Notes: a model not told the origin generated them from the sequence alone. Numbered from the stretch's first letter, positions 42,084 to 50,945 are shown. The stretch: 64,000 nt of DNA from Microbispora sp. H11081 (GCF_012999535.1 NZ_JABBWV010000007.1:1-64000), one strand, 5' to 3'. Program-made: numbers and translations.

Positions 42084-42578
42084 GTGAACCATGAGGAGTT
42101 CCGCACGTACGTCCAGTCTCGTGGGGCGGCCCTGCTCCGCGTGGCGAACCAGTTGACCGGGAACCCCTGTGACGCCGAGGACCTTCTGCAGACCGCCCTC
42201 GCCCGTACGTACGTCGCATGGGACCGCATCCGCGACAGGTCGTCGCTCGACGGCTACGTGCGGCGGGCGATGGTGAACATCAACATCTCCTGGTGGCGGC
42301 GGCGCAAGCTGGAGGTCTTCCCCTCCGACGACCTTCCCGACGTACCGGTGCAGCAGGACGCGCGGCACCGGTACGACGAGCTGGAGCAGGCGCTCGACCG
42401 TCTCCCCGCGCGGCAGCGTACGGCGATCGTGCTGCGCTACTACGAGGACATGACCGAGCCCGAGATCGCCAGGACCCTCGGCATCAGCGTCGGCACGGTC
42501 AAGAGCTCCGTCTCGCGAGGCATGGCCAAGCTGCGCGGCGACCTGGTCGTGCCAGACGCGGGCGAAAGGGTGAACTGA
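42084..42578 (+). CDS. Sigma-E-family (SigE group) RNA polymerase sigma factor
   Basis: 164 residues. Region 2 is seen in FRTYVQSRGAALLRVANQLTG, DAEDLLQTALARTYVAWDRI and VRRAMVNINISWWRRRKLE. Region 4 is RLPARQRTAIVLRYYEDMTE, LGISVGTVKSSVSRGMAKLR. This is the actinomycete SigE-like ECF group that often lacks a classical anti-sigma. The start is GTG 42084. It faces the nuclease gene and is 10 bases from its stop. Confidence 0.9.
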   Translation: MNHEEFRTYVQSRGAALLRVANQLTGNPCDAEDLLQTALARTYVAWDRIRDRSSLDGYVRRAMVNINISWWRRRKLEVFPSDDLPDVPVQQDARHRYDELEQALDRLPARQRTAIVLRYYEDMTEPEIARTLGISVGTVKSSVSRGMAKLRGDLVVPDAGERVN

Positions 42579-42587
42579 CGCCCTGCC

Positions 42588-43667
42588 TCACGACTCGCAG
42601 ACCACACCGTCGCTGTCGCGGTCGATGTACCAGTCGTACTCGGGGTCGGTCCCGCGGTAGTACGGGCCGTACCCGTCGGCGATCGCCTCTTCGCAGGTGC
42701 CGTACCTGGGGTCGGTCCCGCCGCTCGGGCTGGCGCTCGGGTTGGGGCTGGGAGTGGGGCTCGGGGAGGGACGCACCGTGGCGACCGCTCCCGCGGGGCT
42801 TCCCGGCGGAGCCGGTTCGAGGGAGTACGTCGTTCCCGGCGGGGCGGGGGACGCGTCGATCGGCTCGATCGGCGCCGGAGCCGTCGTGTCACCGGCTCCC
42901 GGCGGGGCCTGGACGCTGCCGCGCTTGTCGTAGGTGTCGAGGGCCCAGCAGCCCGACCACAGCCCGAGCCTGTCGGTCTGGGCACGCACCTGCTCCCAGT
43001 ATTGCCAGTCGGTGTAGCTGTGCTCGGGGTAGGAGTTCACGGTCTGGGCGAGGCCGTTCCTGACCATGTCGCCGTTGACGAAGACGCCCTTGGCCGACCA
43101 CGCGTAGATCAGGACACGCCCCTGCTCGGGCACCTGCTCGGCGGCCCTGACGTACGCCGGCTTGCCGGGCGGCAGCAGCGCCTTCAGCCGGGCGACGGCC
43201 TCGGGGGACCAGCAGACGCCCTTGGCGGGGGCCTCCGCCTCCAGCAGGCCGATCCGTACGGTCCTGCCGCTCGTGGTGACGACATCCGCGGTGTCACCGT
43301 CCACGATCTTCTTGACCGTCACCTGGACGGTGTCCTTCGGCACGGTCTTCGGCCGCGTCGCGGTGGCCGTGGTGCTCTTCGTCGTCGTGGGCACCCCCGG
43401 CGGGGGAGTGACCGTCACCGTGACCGTGACCACCGGCTGCGGGACGTTCGGGCTCGGGCTCGTCGCGGCCGGCGTCTGCGTCTGGGTCTGCGCGGGGCTC
43501 GGACTCGGACTCGGGCTCGGACTCGGGCTCGGGCTCGGACTCGGGCTCGCGTTCAGGTTCGCGTTCGAGGAGGCCGGGGCCGCGGCGAGGGCGGAGGTGG
43601 AAGCGGCGACGGGAACCGCGAGGGCCGCGGCGGCGAGGACGGCGAGTGCGTGCGAGGGGAAACGCAC
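42588..43667 (-). CDS. Secreted thermonuclease-like protein with Excalibur domain
   Basis: 359 residues: signal peptide (ALAVLAAAALAVPVAASTSALA), a run of Ser-Pro repeats (residues 42-58), a linker rich in Thr/Val, an SNase-like domain (TVKKIVDGDTADVVTTSGRTV; RIGLLEAEAP; VFVNGDMVRNGLA), a second linker, and a C-terminal Excalibur calcium-binding box with DRDSDGVVCES. It is a cell-wall or secreted nuclease. The repeated SP codons (GGCTCGGACTCG) are slippage-prone. Confidence 0.88.
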   Translation of the reverse strand: MRFPSHALAVLAAAALAVPVAASTSALAAAPASSNANLNASPSPSPSPSPSPSPSPSPAQTQTQTPAATSPSPNVPQPVVTVTVTVTPPPGVPTTTKSTTATATRPKTVPKDTVQVTVKKIVDGDTADVVTTSGRTVRIGLLEAEAPAKGVCWSPEAVARLKALLPPGKPAYVRAAEQVPEQGRVLIYAWSAKGVFVNGDMVRNGLAQTVNSYPEHSYTDWQYWEQVRAQTDRLGLWSGCWALDTYDKRGSVQAPPGAGDTTAPAPIEPIDASPAPPGTTYSLEPAPPGSPAGAVATVRPSPSPTPSPNPSASPSGGTDPRYGTCEEAIADGYGPYYRGTDPEYDWYIDRDSDGVVCES

Positions 43668-43805
43668 GGGCGCTCCATAGGCTCGGGTACGGGGGGCTGC
43701 GTCGGCTGTCGTGGAGCCGTTTCCTGAGTTATGGAGTCCACCAGAAATCGATCGTTTACGCCAGTCCGTCCGGTCAGTTCCTTCGAATCCCGATTCCTGT
43801 GCGGT

Positions 43806-44303
43806 TCAGCACGGCCTGGTCCGCGCCGCCCTGCCCGTCTCCTGGGCGCCGGCGGTCGCGCCGGGCCGTACGACATCGCGGATCACCCGCAGGGCCGCGA
43901 GGAATCCGGCGAGCTGGTCTTCGGACAGCAGCCCGGTGAACCAGGTCTCGATGTCCTCGACGTGCCGGGGAAGCAGCGTGCGCAGCCGCTCCGCTCCCGC
44001 GTCGCTCAGCACGGCGTACGAGGCGCGGCGGTCGCTCGTGCAGGCATGCCGTTCGACGAGCCCGTCACGCTCCAGGCGGTCGACCACGCGGGTGATCCCG
44101 CTGGTGGACAGGGATGTCTGAGCCGCGAGGTCACTCATCCGCAGCCGCCGCTCCGGCGAACGGGCCAGCCGGATCAAGGTCTCGAAGTCGACTTCGGAAA
44201 GCCCCGCGGCGGTGAGTGTCTGGCTGGTCCTGCTCGACAGCCCCGTGAACACCTCCGCGAACAGGCCCATCGCCGTGAGCCGGGGGTCGTCGAATGGGTC
44301 CAT
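43806..44303 (-). CDS. MarR-family regulator
   Basis: 165 residues with the winged-helix MarR core: RTSQTLTAAGLSEVDFETLI, LAAQTSLSTSGITRVVDRLE, and the wing ERHACTSDRRASYAVLSDAG. It probably binds the gap before the divergent YceI gene and regulates both. The ligand is not known. Confidence 0.88.
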   Translation of the reverse strand: MDPFDDPRLTAMGLFAEVFTGLSSRTSQTLTAAGLSEVDFETLIRLARSPERRLRMSDLAAQTSLSTSGITRVVDRLERDGLVERHACTSDRRASYAVLSDAGAERLRTLLPRHVEDIETWFTGLLSEDQLAGFLAALRVIRDVVRPGATAGAQETGRAARTRPC

Positions 44304-44326
44304 GCTCCGAGTCTACGCCACGATAG

Positions 44327-44356
44327 TTGACGCGAGGAATATTTTTCGGGTAGACA
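44327..44356 (+). promoter_or_regulatory. Promoter of the YceI gene
   Basis: TTGACG (44327-44332) and TAGACA (44351-44356) are 18 bp apart, a good sigma-70-type promoter 47 bases before the YceI start. The AT-rich spacer (GGAATATTTTTC) lies in the MarR intergenic region. Confidence 0.6.
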
Positions 44357-44402
44357 TTTGCTTAGTGAGACATCCGCACAGCAAGCAATCAGGGGAGCAG
44401 CC

Positions 44403-44966
44403 ATGAGCATCCGTGAGTGGGAGGGCCTGAAGGTCCCGACGGCCGGCGAGTTCGCGCTCGACAAGGCCCACACGCGCGTCGGCTTCGTCGTCAAGCACAT
44501 GATGGTCAGCAAGGTCCGCGGCCACTTCGCCGACTACGACGGCAAGATCGTCATCGCCGAGAACCCGCTGGAGTCCAGCGTCGACGTCGTCATCAAGGCG
44601 GGCACGATCGAGACCGGCGCGGCCGACCGCGACGGCCACCTGCGGAGCGACGACTTCCTCGCCGCCGACAAGTTCCCCGAGATCACCTTCCGCAGCAAGC
44701 GGGTCACCGGCCTGTCGGGCGACGAGTTCACGCTCGTCGGCGACCTCACCATCCGTGAGGTGACCAAGGAGGTCGAGCTCAAGGTCGAGTTCAACGGCGC
44801 CGCCAACAACCCGTGGGGCCAGGAGCTCTTCGGCTTCGGCGCGGAGACCGAGATCGACCGCGAGGAGTTCGGCCTGACCTGGAACCAGGCCCTCGAGACC
44901 GGCGGCGTCCTCGTCGGCAAGAAGGTCAAGATCGAGATTGAGGGCGAGGCCCTCCGCCAGGCGTAG
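44403..44966 (+). CDS. YceI-family lipid-binding protein
   Basis: 187 residues of the YceI lipocalin-like fold: FALDKAHTRVGFVVKHMMVSKVRG, SVDVVIKAGTIETG, DFLAADKFPEITFRSKRVTG, VTKEVELKVEFNG and GFGAETEIDREEFGL. It binds polyisoprenoid or similar lipid chains; here without signal peptide, so cytoplasmic. ATG 44403 has GGGGAG upstream. The MarR-YceI divergent pair is a common actinomycete unit, often induced by stress. Confidence 0.92.
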   Translation: MSIREWEGLKVPTAGEFALDKAHTRVGFVVKHMMVSKVRGHFADYDGKIVIAENPLESSVDVVIKAGTIETGAADRDGHLRSDDFLAADKFPEITFRSKRVTGLSGDEFTLVGDLTIREVTKEVELKVEFNGAANNPWGQELFGFGAETEIDREEFGLTWNQALETGGVLVGKKVKIEIEGEALRQA

Positions 44967-45002
44967 CCTGTGACAGGCTGGGGCGCGATATCCACACTCT
45001 GT

Positions 45003-45041
45003 GCACAGTCATTGTCCACACCCTGTGGACAATGACTGTGC
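45003..45041. promoter_or_regulatory. Hairpin of two inverted DnaA boxes
   Basis: A perfect 18-bp inverted repeat, GCACAGTCATTGTCCACA (45003-45020) and TGTGGACAATGACTGTGC (45024-45041), with a 3-base loop. It contains TTGTCCACA at 45012-45020 and its complement at 45024-45032, both perfect actinomycete DnaA boxes. A weaker box, ATATCCACA, lies 16 bases upstream, ending at 44996. Confidence 0.7.
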
Positions 45042-45156
45042 GCCGGCCCATCGCCCTGCCGCGTGGATCCACGGGGGTGATCCAACACGGCGCTCGGCAA
45101 TCCGCTTTGCCGCCTTGGGCGATCGCCGGTACTCTGTGCTGAGCAACGCGCTACCA

Positions 45157-45246
45157 GGAGGCTTCGCCTAGTCAGGTCTATGGCGCCGCACTGCTAATGC
45201 GGTTTGGGTCTTAAGCCCATCCGGGGTTCAAATCCCCGAGCCTCCG
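45157..45246 (+). tRNA. tRNA-Ser(GCT)
   Basis: A 90-base class II tRNA: acceptor GGAGGCT / AGCCTCC (45239-45245), anticodon stem CCGCA-CTGCTAA-TGCGG with anticodon GCT, long variable arm, T-arm CGGGG-TTCAAAT-CCCCG, discriminator G at 45246. No CCA is encoded. It is followed by a strong terminator. Confidence 0.95.
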
Positions 45247-45253
45247 CAGTTCA

Positions 45254-45291
45254 AAGCCCCTCTCGCCGGTCTTCGGCGAGAGGGGCTTTTT
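45254..45291 (+). terminator. Terminator of tRNA-Ser(GCT)
   Basis: AAGCCCCTCTCGCCG (45254-45268) pairs with CGGCGAGAGGGGCTT (45274-45288), followed by a run of T. Classic factor-independent terminator 7 bases after the tRNA. Confidence 0.92.
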
Positions 45292-45553
45292 GATCTCCAA
45301 GGCCCTGGTGGGCACATGGGGGGCACACTGTGTTCCGATCACGCGTTCCGCGCCCACCGGGGGGATGGTCGCCGTCGCCTCGGCGGCCCCTGCTGAGACC
45401 TGAGGGCCGCCCTCCCCCGGCCCTACGCCCAGTCGGCGGCCGGCATGTGGGCTTGGGGCCGGTCCCGGCCGCCGGCGCCCCGGGCCGCGCCCAGCATTCG
45501 TTGATCCCAAGCACCTCGCGAAAGATCCCTCCAAGCCGCCTCATAATGCCAGC

Positions 45554-46003
45554 GTGGAACTGCGAATCGATCCAGACAGGAAAATTCGAACCGGCGTCTG
45601 CGACTGTTGCCAGACCCCCTACGATCGCGTCACCGGCTTCATCAACAACGACGACGGCGCCTATGCGGTCTACTACGCATCCTGCTACCACCACAACGGA
45701 ATCCACGAAGCCTGGATCGACGTCGTCATCGACGACGCCTGGGCGCTGGACGAGCCAGTCAGCCGCCCTGGCCCCAACCGCGTCACCTTCGGATGTCGCG
45801 TCGGTCCCATCGAAGGGCAGCCCGCCCCCGCCTGCTCTCTGGTGAAAGGCGCCGCGGTCGCACCCGATAAACCGTTCTACGGCCGCAAGCTGACTCGCGA
45901 GGAAGCCCTCGCCCATCCCTGGCTATCCGACTATTGGGAGACCGTCGATCACATCCTGGAGAACGACGCCACAGTACGTCAGCATCTCTACGGTGAGCTG
46001 TAG
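45554..46003 (+). CDS. Hypothetical protein, 149 aa
   Basis: 149 residues with a cysteine-rich N-terminus (TGVCDCCQTPYDRVTG), an acidic aromatic middle (AVYYASCYHHNGIHEAWIDV) and a C-terminus with DHILENDATVRQHLYGEL. Start GTG 45554. It is soluble, with no assigned family. Lower G+C third positions than the neighbours hint at transfer. It follows a tRNA gene. Confidence 0.6.
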   Translation: MELRIDPDRKIRTGVCDCCQTPYDRVTGFINNDDGAYAVYYASCYHHNGIHEAWIDVVIDDAWALDEPVSRPGPNRVTFGCRVGPIEGQPAPACSLVKGAAVAPDKPFYGRKLTREEALAHPWLSDYWETVDHILENDATVRQHLYGEL

Positions 46004-46221
46004 CCGAGGAGCCATAGATAGAGCCTGCCGCGCGTCGTGAATGAAAACCTCACCGCCTGAAGGACCTTGGTGGATGAGTTCGCCGGGGCCAGCCTGGTCG
46101 AGGGGTGCAAGGAGTCGCCGCCAGGTTGCGAGACGGTAGCGGTTGACGACATCGGCGATCTTGAGGCCGTGTCGGGCACGTAGGCTGACTGCGGGTTGCC
46201 GACGATGTGAAGGAGCGGCCG

Positions 46222-46686
46222 ATGGCCACCGATGCGACGCTGACCCGGATCGGCCAGGCGGTGGAGTTGCACCACCACCAAGGTCAGCGTGACGCCGCTC
46301 GAGACCTGTTCGCGCAGATCTGGGACGACATCGGCGGCGAACAAGGCGATCCGCTGCACGTGTGCGTACTTGCCCACTCGATGGCCGATGTGCAGGACGA
46401 CGTGCACGAAGAGCTGATGTGGGATCTGCGCGCTCTCGCCGCCGCCGACCGCGTCACCGACGAGGACGTGGCGCGAGCCGGAGTGCCGCTCAGTGTGGCG
46501 GGCCTGTATCCGTCGTTGCACCTGAACTTGAGTGAGTGCTATCGCAAGCTGGGCGATCTCGGTCGCGCTCGTGAGCACCTCCGGCAGGCCCAATCCAAGA
46601 TCGGCGCGCTCGGCGACGACGATTATGGGCGGCTCATCAAGGGAGGCCTGGAGCGGCTGGCCGGGCAGTTGGGCGAGACCATCTGA
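46222..46686 (+). CDS. TPR-like helical protein
   Basis: 154 residues with helical repeats (AARDLFAQIWDDIGG; LYPSLHLNLSECYRKLGDLG; RAREHLRQAQSKIGALG). The middle resembles a tetratricopeptide. No enzyme motif. ATG 46222 follows AAGGAGCGG. Confidence 0.7.
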   Translation: MATDATLTRIGQAVELHHHQGQRDAARDLFAQIWDDIGGEQGDPLHVCVLAHSMADVQDDVHEELMWDLRALAAADRVTDEDVARAGVPLSVAGLYPSLHLNLSECYRKLGDLGRAREHLRQAQSKIGALGDDDYGRLIKGGLERLAGQLGETI

Positions 46687-46782
46687 CTGATCGGCCCGCC
46701 GAGCTGCCGGGACGAGGACGGCCCACGATCATGATCGAGTGCCGTCCAAAGCCACGGCAACCCGGCCGGGGACCGCCTGGAC

Positions 46783-47475
46783 TCACCGCTTGGCCACGAA
46801 GACGTGCGCGGCGGTCTGCGTGGAAAGTTCGGCGGCCGCCCCGCCACTGCCGACCGTCACGCGGCCGGGTGACGACGTCACGTGCACGACCGCGCCGGGC
46901 CGCACCCCGGCGTGCCGCAGGGTGTGCATCAGCCGGGCGTCGGTCTGGATCGGCTCCCCGATGCGCCGTACGACCGCGCTCGCGCCGTCCGGCCCGGGCT
47001 TCAGGTCGCTGAGGCTGACGGTGCTCTCGTCGAGGAACGGACCCGCGGTGCGCTTCTCGCCGAGCTCCTCCAGGCCCGGGATCGGGTTGCCGTAGGGCGA
47101 CTCCGCCGGGTGTCGCAGCAGTTCGAAGACGCGGCGTTCGACGGCCTCGCTCATCACGTGTTCCCAGCGGCAGGCTTCGGCGTGGACCTGCTCCCACTCC
47201 AGCCCGATCACGTCGACGAGCAGGCACTCCGCCAGCCGGTGCTTGCGCATCACCCGCGTGGCGATCCGCCGTCCCTCCTCCGTCAGCTCCAGGTGCCTGT
47301 CGCCGGCCACGTGCAGCAGACCGTCGCGCTCCATGCGGGCGACGGTCTGGCTGACGGTGGGGCCTCGCTGGTTCAGGCGCTCGGAGATGCGGGCGCGGAG
47401 CGGGACCACTCCTTCCTCCTCGAACTCCAGGATGGTGCGGAGGTACATCTCTGTGGTGTCGATGAGTCCGGACAT
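46783..47475 (-). CDS. DtxR/IdeR-type metal-dependent regulator
   Basis: 230 residues: N-terminal winged helix (MYLRTILEFEEEGVVPLRAR; RGPTVSQTVARMERDGLL), a dimer/metal domain with HRLAECLLVDVIGLEWEQVH and CRWEHVMSEAVERRV (Cys/His/Glu ligands), and an SH3-like C-terminus from about 140. It is an IdeR/DtxR-like iron (or manganese) regulator, controlling iron uptake and storage. Confidence 0.9.
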   Translation of the reverse strand: MSGLIDTTEMYLRTILEFEEEGVVPLRARISERLNQRGPTVSQTVARMERDGLLHVAGDRHLELTEEGRRIATRVMRKHRLAECLLVDVIGLEWEQVHAEACRWEHVMSEAVERRVFELLRHPAESPYGNPIPGLEELGEKRTAGPFLDESTVSLSDLKPGPDGASAVVRRIGEPIQTDARLMHTLRHAGVRPGAVVHVTSSPGRVTVGSGGAAAELSTQTAAHVFVAKR

Positions 47476-47483
47476 GCCGTTCG

Positions 47484-48017
47484 TCAGGCGGGGGTTTCGG
47501 CGGTGGCGGTCAGGACCGCGCGGCCGAGGGTGTGGCCGGCCATGGTGAAGCCGAGGAGGGCCGGGGTGGCGTCGGCCGGGACGCCGATTGACTCGACATC
47601 GAGGGCGTGCACCACGACGAAGTAGCGGTGAAGGCCGTGCCCGGCCGGCGGCGCGGCGCCGATGAAGCGGGCCGCGCGGACATCGTTGGGCAGCTGGAAG
47701 GCGCCCTCGGGCAGGCCCGAGCCCGTGTCGTCGCCGGCGCCCTCGGGCAGCTCGGTGACGGTCGCGGGGATGTCGGCGACCGCCCAGTGCCAGAAGCCTG
47801 ACCCGGTGGGGGCGTCCGGGTCGTACACGGTGACGGCGTAGCTCTTGGTGCCTTCTGGGGCGCCGCTCCAGGACAGCTGCGGGGAGATGTCCTTCCCCCC
47901 GGGGACGCCGGACGAGAACTGCGCGGGCGGCCAGGCCGCGCCGTCGGTGACGGTGGTGCTGGTGACGGTGAAGGAGGCCGCCTCGGGGAGGCGGGCGAAG
48001 GGGTCGTTGGCGCTCAT
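47484..48017 (-). CDS. YbhB/YbcL family (PEBP-like) protein
   Basis: 177 residues of the phosphatidylethanolamine-binding-like fold: ISPQLSWSGAPEGTKSYAVTVYDPDAPTGSGFWHWAV, GAAPPAGHGLHRYFVVVHAL. This is the Raf-kinase-inhibitor-like family of bacteria; the ligand is unknown. It lies next to the DtxR gene (8 bases) and may be co-transcribed. Confidence 0.9.
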   Translation of the reverse strand: MSANDPFARLPEAASFTVTSTTVTDGAAWPPAQFSSGVPGGKDISPQLSWSGAPEGTKSYAVTVYDPDAPTGSGFWHWAVADIPATVTELPEGAGDDTGSGLPEGAFQLPNDVRAARFIGAAPPAGHGLHRYFVVVHALDVESIGVPADATPALLGFTMAGHTLGRAVLTATAETPA

Positions 48018-48123
48018 CGCGTCGTTCCTTTCAGATCGTGCTGCGGGGCGGCGGTGATGCGGCCGACGGAGAGCCCGCGTTCGCCTGGGTGCAACCGCCG
48101 TCGACGCGATCGACCATAGCACC

Positions 48124-48137
48124 AATAATCGATTATT
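48124..48137. promoter_or_regulatory. Palindrome AATAATCGATTATT
   Basis: A perfect 14-base palindrome, 24 bases upstream of the GntR start and in the divergent gap with the PEBP-like gene. Likely GntR operator controlling both. Confidence 0.6.
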
Positions 48138-48161
48138 TGTCGAATCGTCTACGCTGGCCTC

Positions 48162-48848
48162 GTGATTCAGATGGTTGCGCCTGGGAAGCAGATGCTCTCC
48201 GAGCAGGTCTACGCACACCTGCGGAACGCGATCATGCGCGGGCACTACGCCCCCGGTGACGCGCTCAAACCGCAGGACATCGCCAAGGAGCAGGGCGTGA
48301 GCCTGGCCGTCGTACGCGAGGCGCTCGTGCGGGTGGTCGGGGAGGGTCTGGCCGACCGGTTGCCCAACCGCGGTTTCGCCGTCCCGGCCTTCTCCGACCG
48401 GCGGTGGCAGGAGATCGCGGAGGCCCGCCGGACCATCGAACCGGTCGTGCTGCGCATGTCGATCGAGCGTGGTGACGTCGACTGGGAGGCCCGTGTACGA
48501 GCCGCCCACCACCGTCTGGCCCGCACTCCGGCGTTCGTGCCGGAGGAGGGCGAGCACTACAGCGACGCGTGGTCCGAGGCCCATCGGGTCTTCCACCGCA
48601 CCCTGCTGGAGGGCTGCGGCAACCCCGTCCTGCTGGAGACGTTCGACCGGATGTGGACCGCGAGCGAGCTGGCCCGCCGCTGGGCGGCGCAGCGCAGCCA
48701 GGACAGGGACGCCATCGGCGAGCACCGTCGGCTGGAGGAGGCGGCGCTGGCTCGCGACGCCGACACCGCGGCCGAGGTGCTGGCCCAGCACCTCACCCTG
48801 ACCGCTGCCACACTGACCGGCGGTACCCAGCAGGCGAAGGAGGCCTGA
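48162..48848 (+). CDS. GntR-family regulator (FCD type)
   Basis: 228 residues: N-terminal winged helix (QMLSEQVYAHLRNAIMRGHY; DIAKEQGVSLAVVREALVRV), and a C-terminal FCD helical domain (EARRTIEPVVLRMSIERGD; EAHRVFHRTLLEGCGNPVL; GEHRRLEEAALARDA) that binds a small acid, probably through a metal. The start is GTG 48162. It is divergent from the PEBP-like gene. Confidence 0.88.
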   Translation: MIQMVAPGKQMLSEQVYAHLRNAIMRGHYAPGDALKPQDIAKEQGVSLAVVREALVRVVGEGLADRLPNRGFAVPAFSDRRWQEIAEARRTIEPVVLRMSIERGDVDWEARVRAAHHRLARTPAFVPEEGEHYSDAWSEAHRVFHRTLLEGCGNPVLLETFDRMWTASELARRWAAQRSQDRDAIGEHRRLEEAALARDADTAAEVLAQHLTLTAATLTGGTQQAKEA

Positions 48849-48944
48849 CAGGCCTCACCTGGCCGGGCGGATACCCCGCCCGGGCGTCGCGCGGCGGCCG
48901 CCCGCGCAGGCCATCACAACCAGCGCCCGTCGAACCTCGGAAAG

Positions 48945-49532
48945 CTAGCTCTCCCAGGTGGCGTTCCGCAGCACGGTGGCGAGCCCGGGAGTGGCCCACT
49001 GGTCGACGATCAGGAGCCGCTTCTTCGGCAGGTACCACTCGCGCTGCTTGAACGTCGACTTCTGGGTCGCGTCGTCGTACGTGACGCAGCGCCCCGGCCA
49101 TACGCGGTAGTGCGCCTTGTGGCCCTCTCCGATGTTCCGGTAACCGACCGCGATCGCCTTGCCGAGGACATGGCCGAGCTTGGGGTTCGTCGGGCAGGGC
49201 GCCACGTCGACGGCGGGATAGAACGGTCCATTAGCGGGGTTGTAAGGCCGGAAGCCCTCGCCCCCGGTCTTGAGCGTCTTCGCTCCCATCACCCAGAAGC
49301 CCCGGCACCTGGGCTCGAAGTAGTGGCTCTTGGGCTTGGCGCAGGCGCCGGTCACCACGTGCACCCGGTCGGCGCTCCGATAGACCCGCCAGGCGCGGGG
49401 GATCTCCAGGGTCAGCCCGCCGGACAGCCGCAGGGACGTGGTGGAGGAGGCGGAGGCGCGGTCGGCGCCGGCCACAGCGACGGCCCCGATGACGGCACCG
49501 GCAGCGGCGGCCAGTGAGATTGTCTTTCTCAT
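48945..49532 (-). CDS. Secreted hypothetical protein, about 195 aa
   Basis: A signal peptide (RKTISLAAAAGAVIGAVAVAGADRASA) is followed by a beta-rich domain (SLRLSGGLTLEIPRAWRVYR; VVTGACAKPKSH; CRGFWVMGAKTLK) with an even number of Cys. No known family. Start ATG 49532; the ribosome site is unclear. Confidence 0.65.
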   Translation of the reverse strand: MRKTISLAAAAGAVIGAVAVAGADRASASSTTSLRLSGGLTLEIPRAWRVYRSADRVHVVTGACAKPKSHYFEPRCRGFWVMGAKTLKTGGEGFRPYNPANGPFYPAVDVAPCPTNPKLGHVLGKAIAVGYRNIGEGHKAHYRVWPGRCVTYDDATQKSTFKQREWYLPKKRLLIVDQWATPGLATVLRNATWES

Positions 49533-49552
49533 CACCCCCAAATCGTAGTGAT

Positions 49553-49590
49553 GATCTACATATAGGTCATTTATGTCTGTCGTGTAGATC
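49553..49590. promoter_or_regulatory. Inverted repeat GATCTACA / TGTAGATC
   Basis: 8-bp arms GATCTACA (49553-49560) and TGTAGATC (49583-49590), 22 bases apart, in the divergent gap before the SDR gene. Possible operator. Confidence 0.45.
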
Positions 49591-49612
49591 TCGACTCACG
49601 CGAGGGGGAGAT

Positions 49613-50386
49613 GTGGGTTCTTCGTACGTTGTCACCGGGGGTGGGCGTGGCGTCGGACGCGCGATCGTCGAACGGCTCGTTGGCGACGCGAACAGCGTCG
49701 TCGTGATCGAATTCGACCCGTCGGCGCTCGAGTGGACCCGCACCCACCCGGCCGGTTCCCGGGTCATCGCGGTGACCGGCGACGCCGCCGACGAGGCCGT
49801 CGCGGAGCGGGCCGCGGACCTGGCGCAGGAGGCGGGCCCGCTCGCCGGCTGGGTCAACAACGCCGCCGTGTTCCGCGAGGCATCACTGGACACCCCGTCC
49901 ACGCGTGAGGTCCTGGACCTCATCGGGGCGAACTTCAACCCCGCGGTCGTCGGATGCGTGACCGCGATCCGTCGCTTCCTGAGCGCCGGTGCGGGCGGGG
50001 CGATCGTCAACGTCTCCTCCCACCAGGCGCAGCGGCCGGTGCGTGGATCCCTGCCGTACGCGACGGCCAAGGCCGCCGTCGAGGGACTCACCCGGGCGCT
50101 CGCCGTCGACTACGGACCGCGCGGCGTCCGGGTCAACGCCGTCGCCCTCGGCTCTATCAGCACCGAACGCTATGAGGCGTTCCTCGGTGGCCAGGAGCCC
50201 TCGGCGGCCGCACGCATCGAGAACGAGATGGGCGTGTTGCACCCGGTCGGCAGGGTGGGACGCCCGGAGGAGGTGGCCGCCGTCGTCGCCTACCTGCTGT
50301 CCGAGGACGCGAGCTTCGTCAACGGCGCGACCGTACCGGTCGACGGAGGCCGCTCGGTCCTCGGGCGCGACCCCGAAGAGGCCTGA
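49613..50386 (+). CDS. Short-chain dehydrogenase/reductase
   Basis: 257 residues. Cofactor motif TGGGRGVG, NNAAV, catalytic Ser in VNVSSHQA and YATAK, and a classic SDR tail (LLSEDASFVNGATVPVDGG). NAD(P)-dependent; substrate unknown. The GTG start at 49613 follows GAGGGGGAG. Confidence 0.88.
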   Translation: MGSSYVVTGGGRGVGRAIVERLVGDANSVVVIEFDPSALEWTRTHPAGSRVIAVTGDAADEAVAERAADLAQEAGPLAGWVNNAAVFREASLDTPSTREVLDLIGANFNPAVVGCVTAIRRFLSAGAGGAIVNVSSHQAQRPVRGSLPYATAKAAVEGLTRALAVDYGPRGVRVNAVALGSISTERYEAFLGGQEPSAAARIENEMGVLHPVGRVGRPEEVAAVVAYLLSEDASFVNGATVPVDGGRSVLGRDPEEA

Positions 50387-50475
50387 GTGTCGCTTTTCGC
50401 CACTGATGTACGCTTCGGGAACCTCTGGCGGGAACATAACGTGATCACCGTGAGGTGACGGAGGAGGCGGGACCC

Positions 50476-50898
50476 ATGTCGCACCAGACCGAGGCGGACA
50501 GGGTGCTGCGTTCGCTGGGCAGAGCCTGCATCGAGCACGACCCTGATGTCCTCCGGTCCGTGCTCGACCGGGTCGGTGACAAGTGGAGCCTCATTCTCAT
50601 CGGGCTGCTCGACAAGGGGCCGATGCGCTTCACCGAGTTGCTGCGGACGGCCCCCGGCATCTCCCGCCGCATGCTGACGCTGACGTTGCGCGGCCTGGAG
50701 CGTGACGGGCTCGTGAAGCGCGTGGTCTATCCGGAGATCCCACCCCGCGTCGAGTACGAGGTCACCCCGTTCGGACGGACCCTGTCCGAGCCCGTCCTGG
50801 CACTCATCCGGTGGGCGGCCGACAACCAGGACACGATCCGCGCCAGCCGCCACGCCTTCGACGAGGCGGCCGGGTTCGACACCGACGATCTCGACTGA
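50476..50898 (+). CDS. HxlR-family regulator
   Basis: 140 residues of the HxlR winged-helix type: CIEHDPDVLRSVLDRVGDKWSLILIGLL, RFTELLRTAPGISRRMLTLTLRGLERDGLV, VEYEVTPFGRTLSEPV. ATG 50476 follows GGAGGAGG. Upstream of an F420-type pair. Confidence 0.9.
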   Translation: MSHQTEADRVLRSLGRACIEHDPDVLRSVLDRVGDKWSLILIGLLDKGPMRFTELLRTAPGISRRMLTLTLRGLERDGLVKRVVYPEIPPRVEYEVTPFGRTLSEPVLALIRWAADNQDTIRASRHAFDEAAGFDTDDLD

Positions 50899-50907
50899 GA
50901 GCCGGTC

Positions 50908-50945
50908 GGTTCACTCGATGTGACCTCGGTTCAATTGAAGTGACC
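50908..50945. promoter_or_regulatory. Two 18-bp direct repeats before the LLM gene
   Basis: GGTTCACTCGATGTGACC (50908-50925) and GGTTCAATTGAAGTGACC (50928-50945) repeat with a 20-bp period, two helical turns. Each is a partial dyad. Good candidate site for the HxlR protein. Confidence 0.6.
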
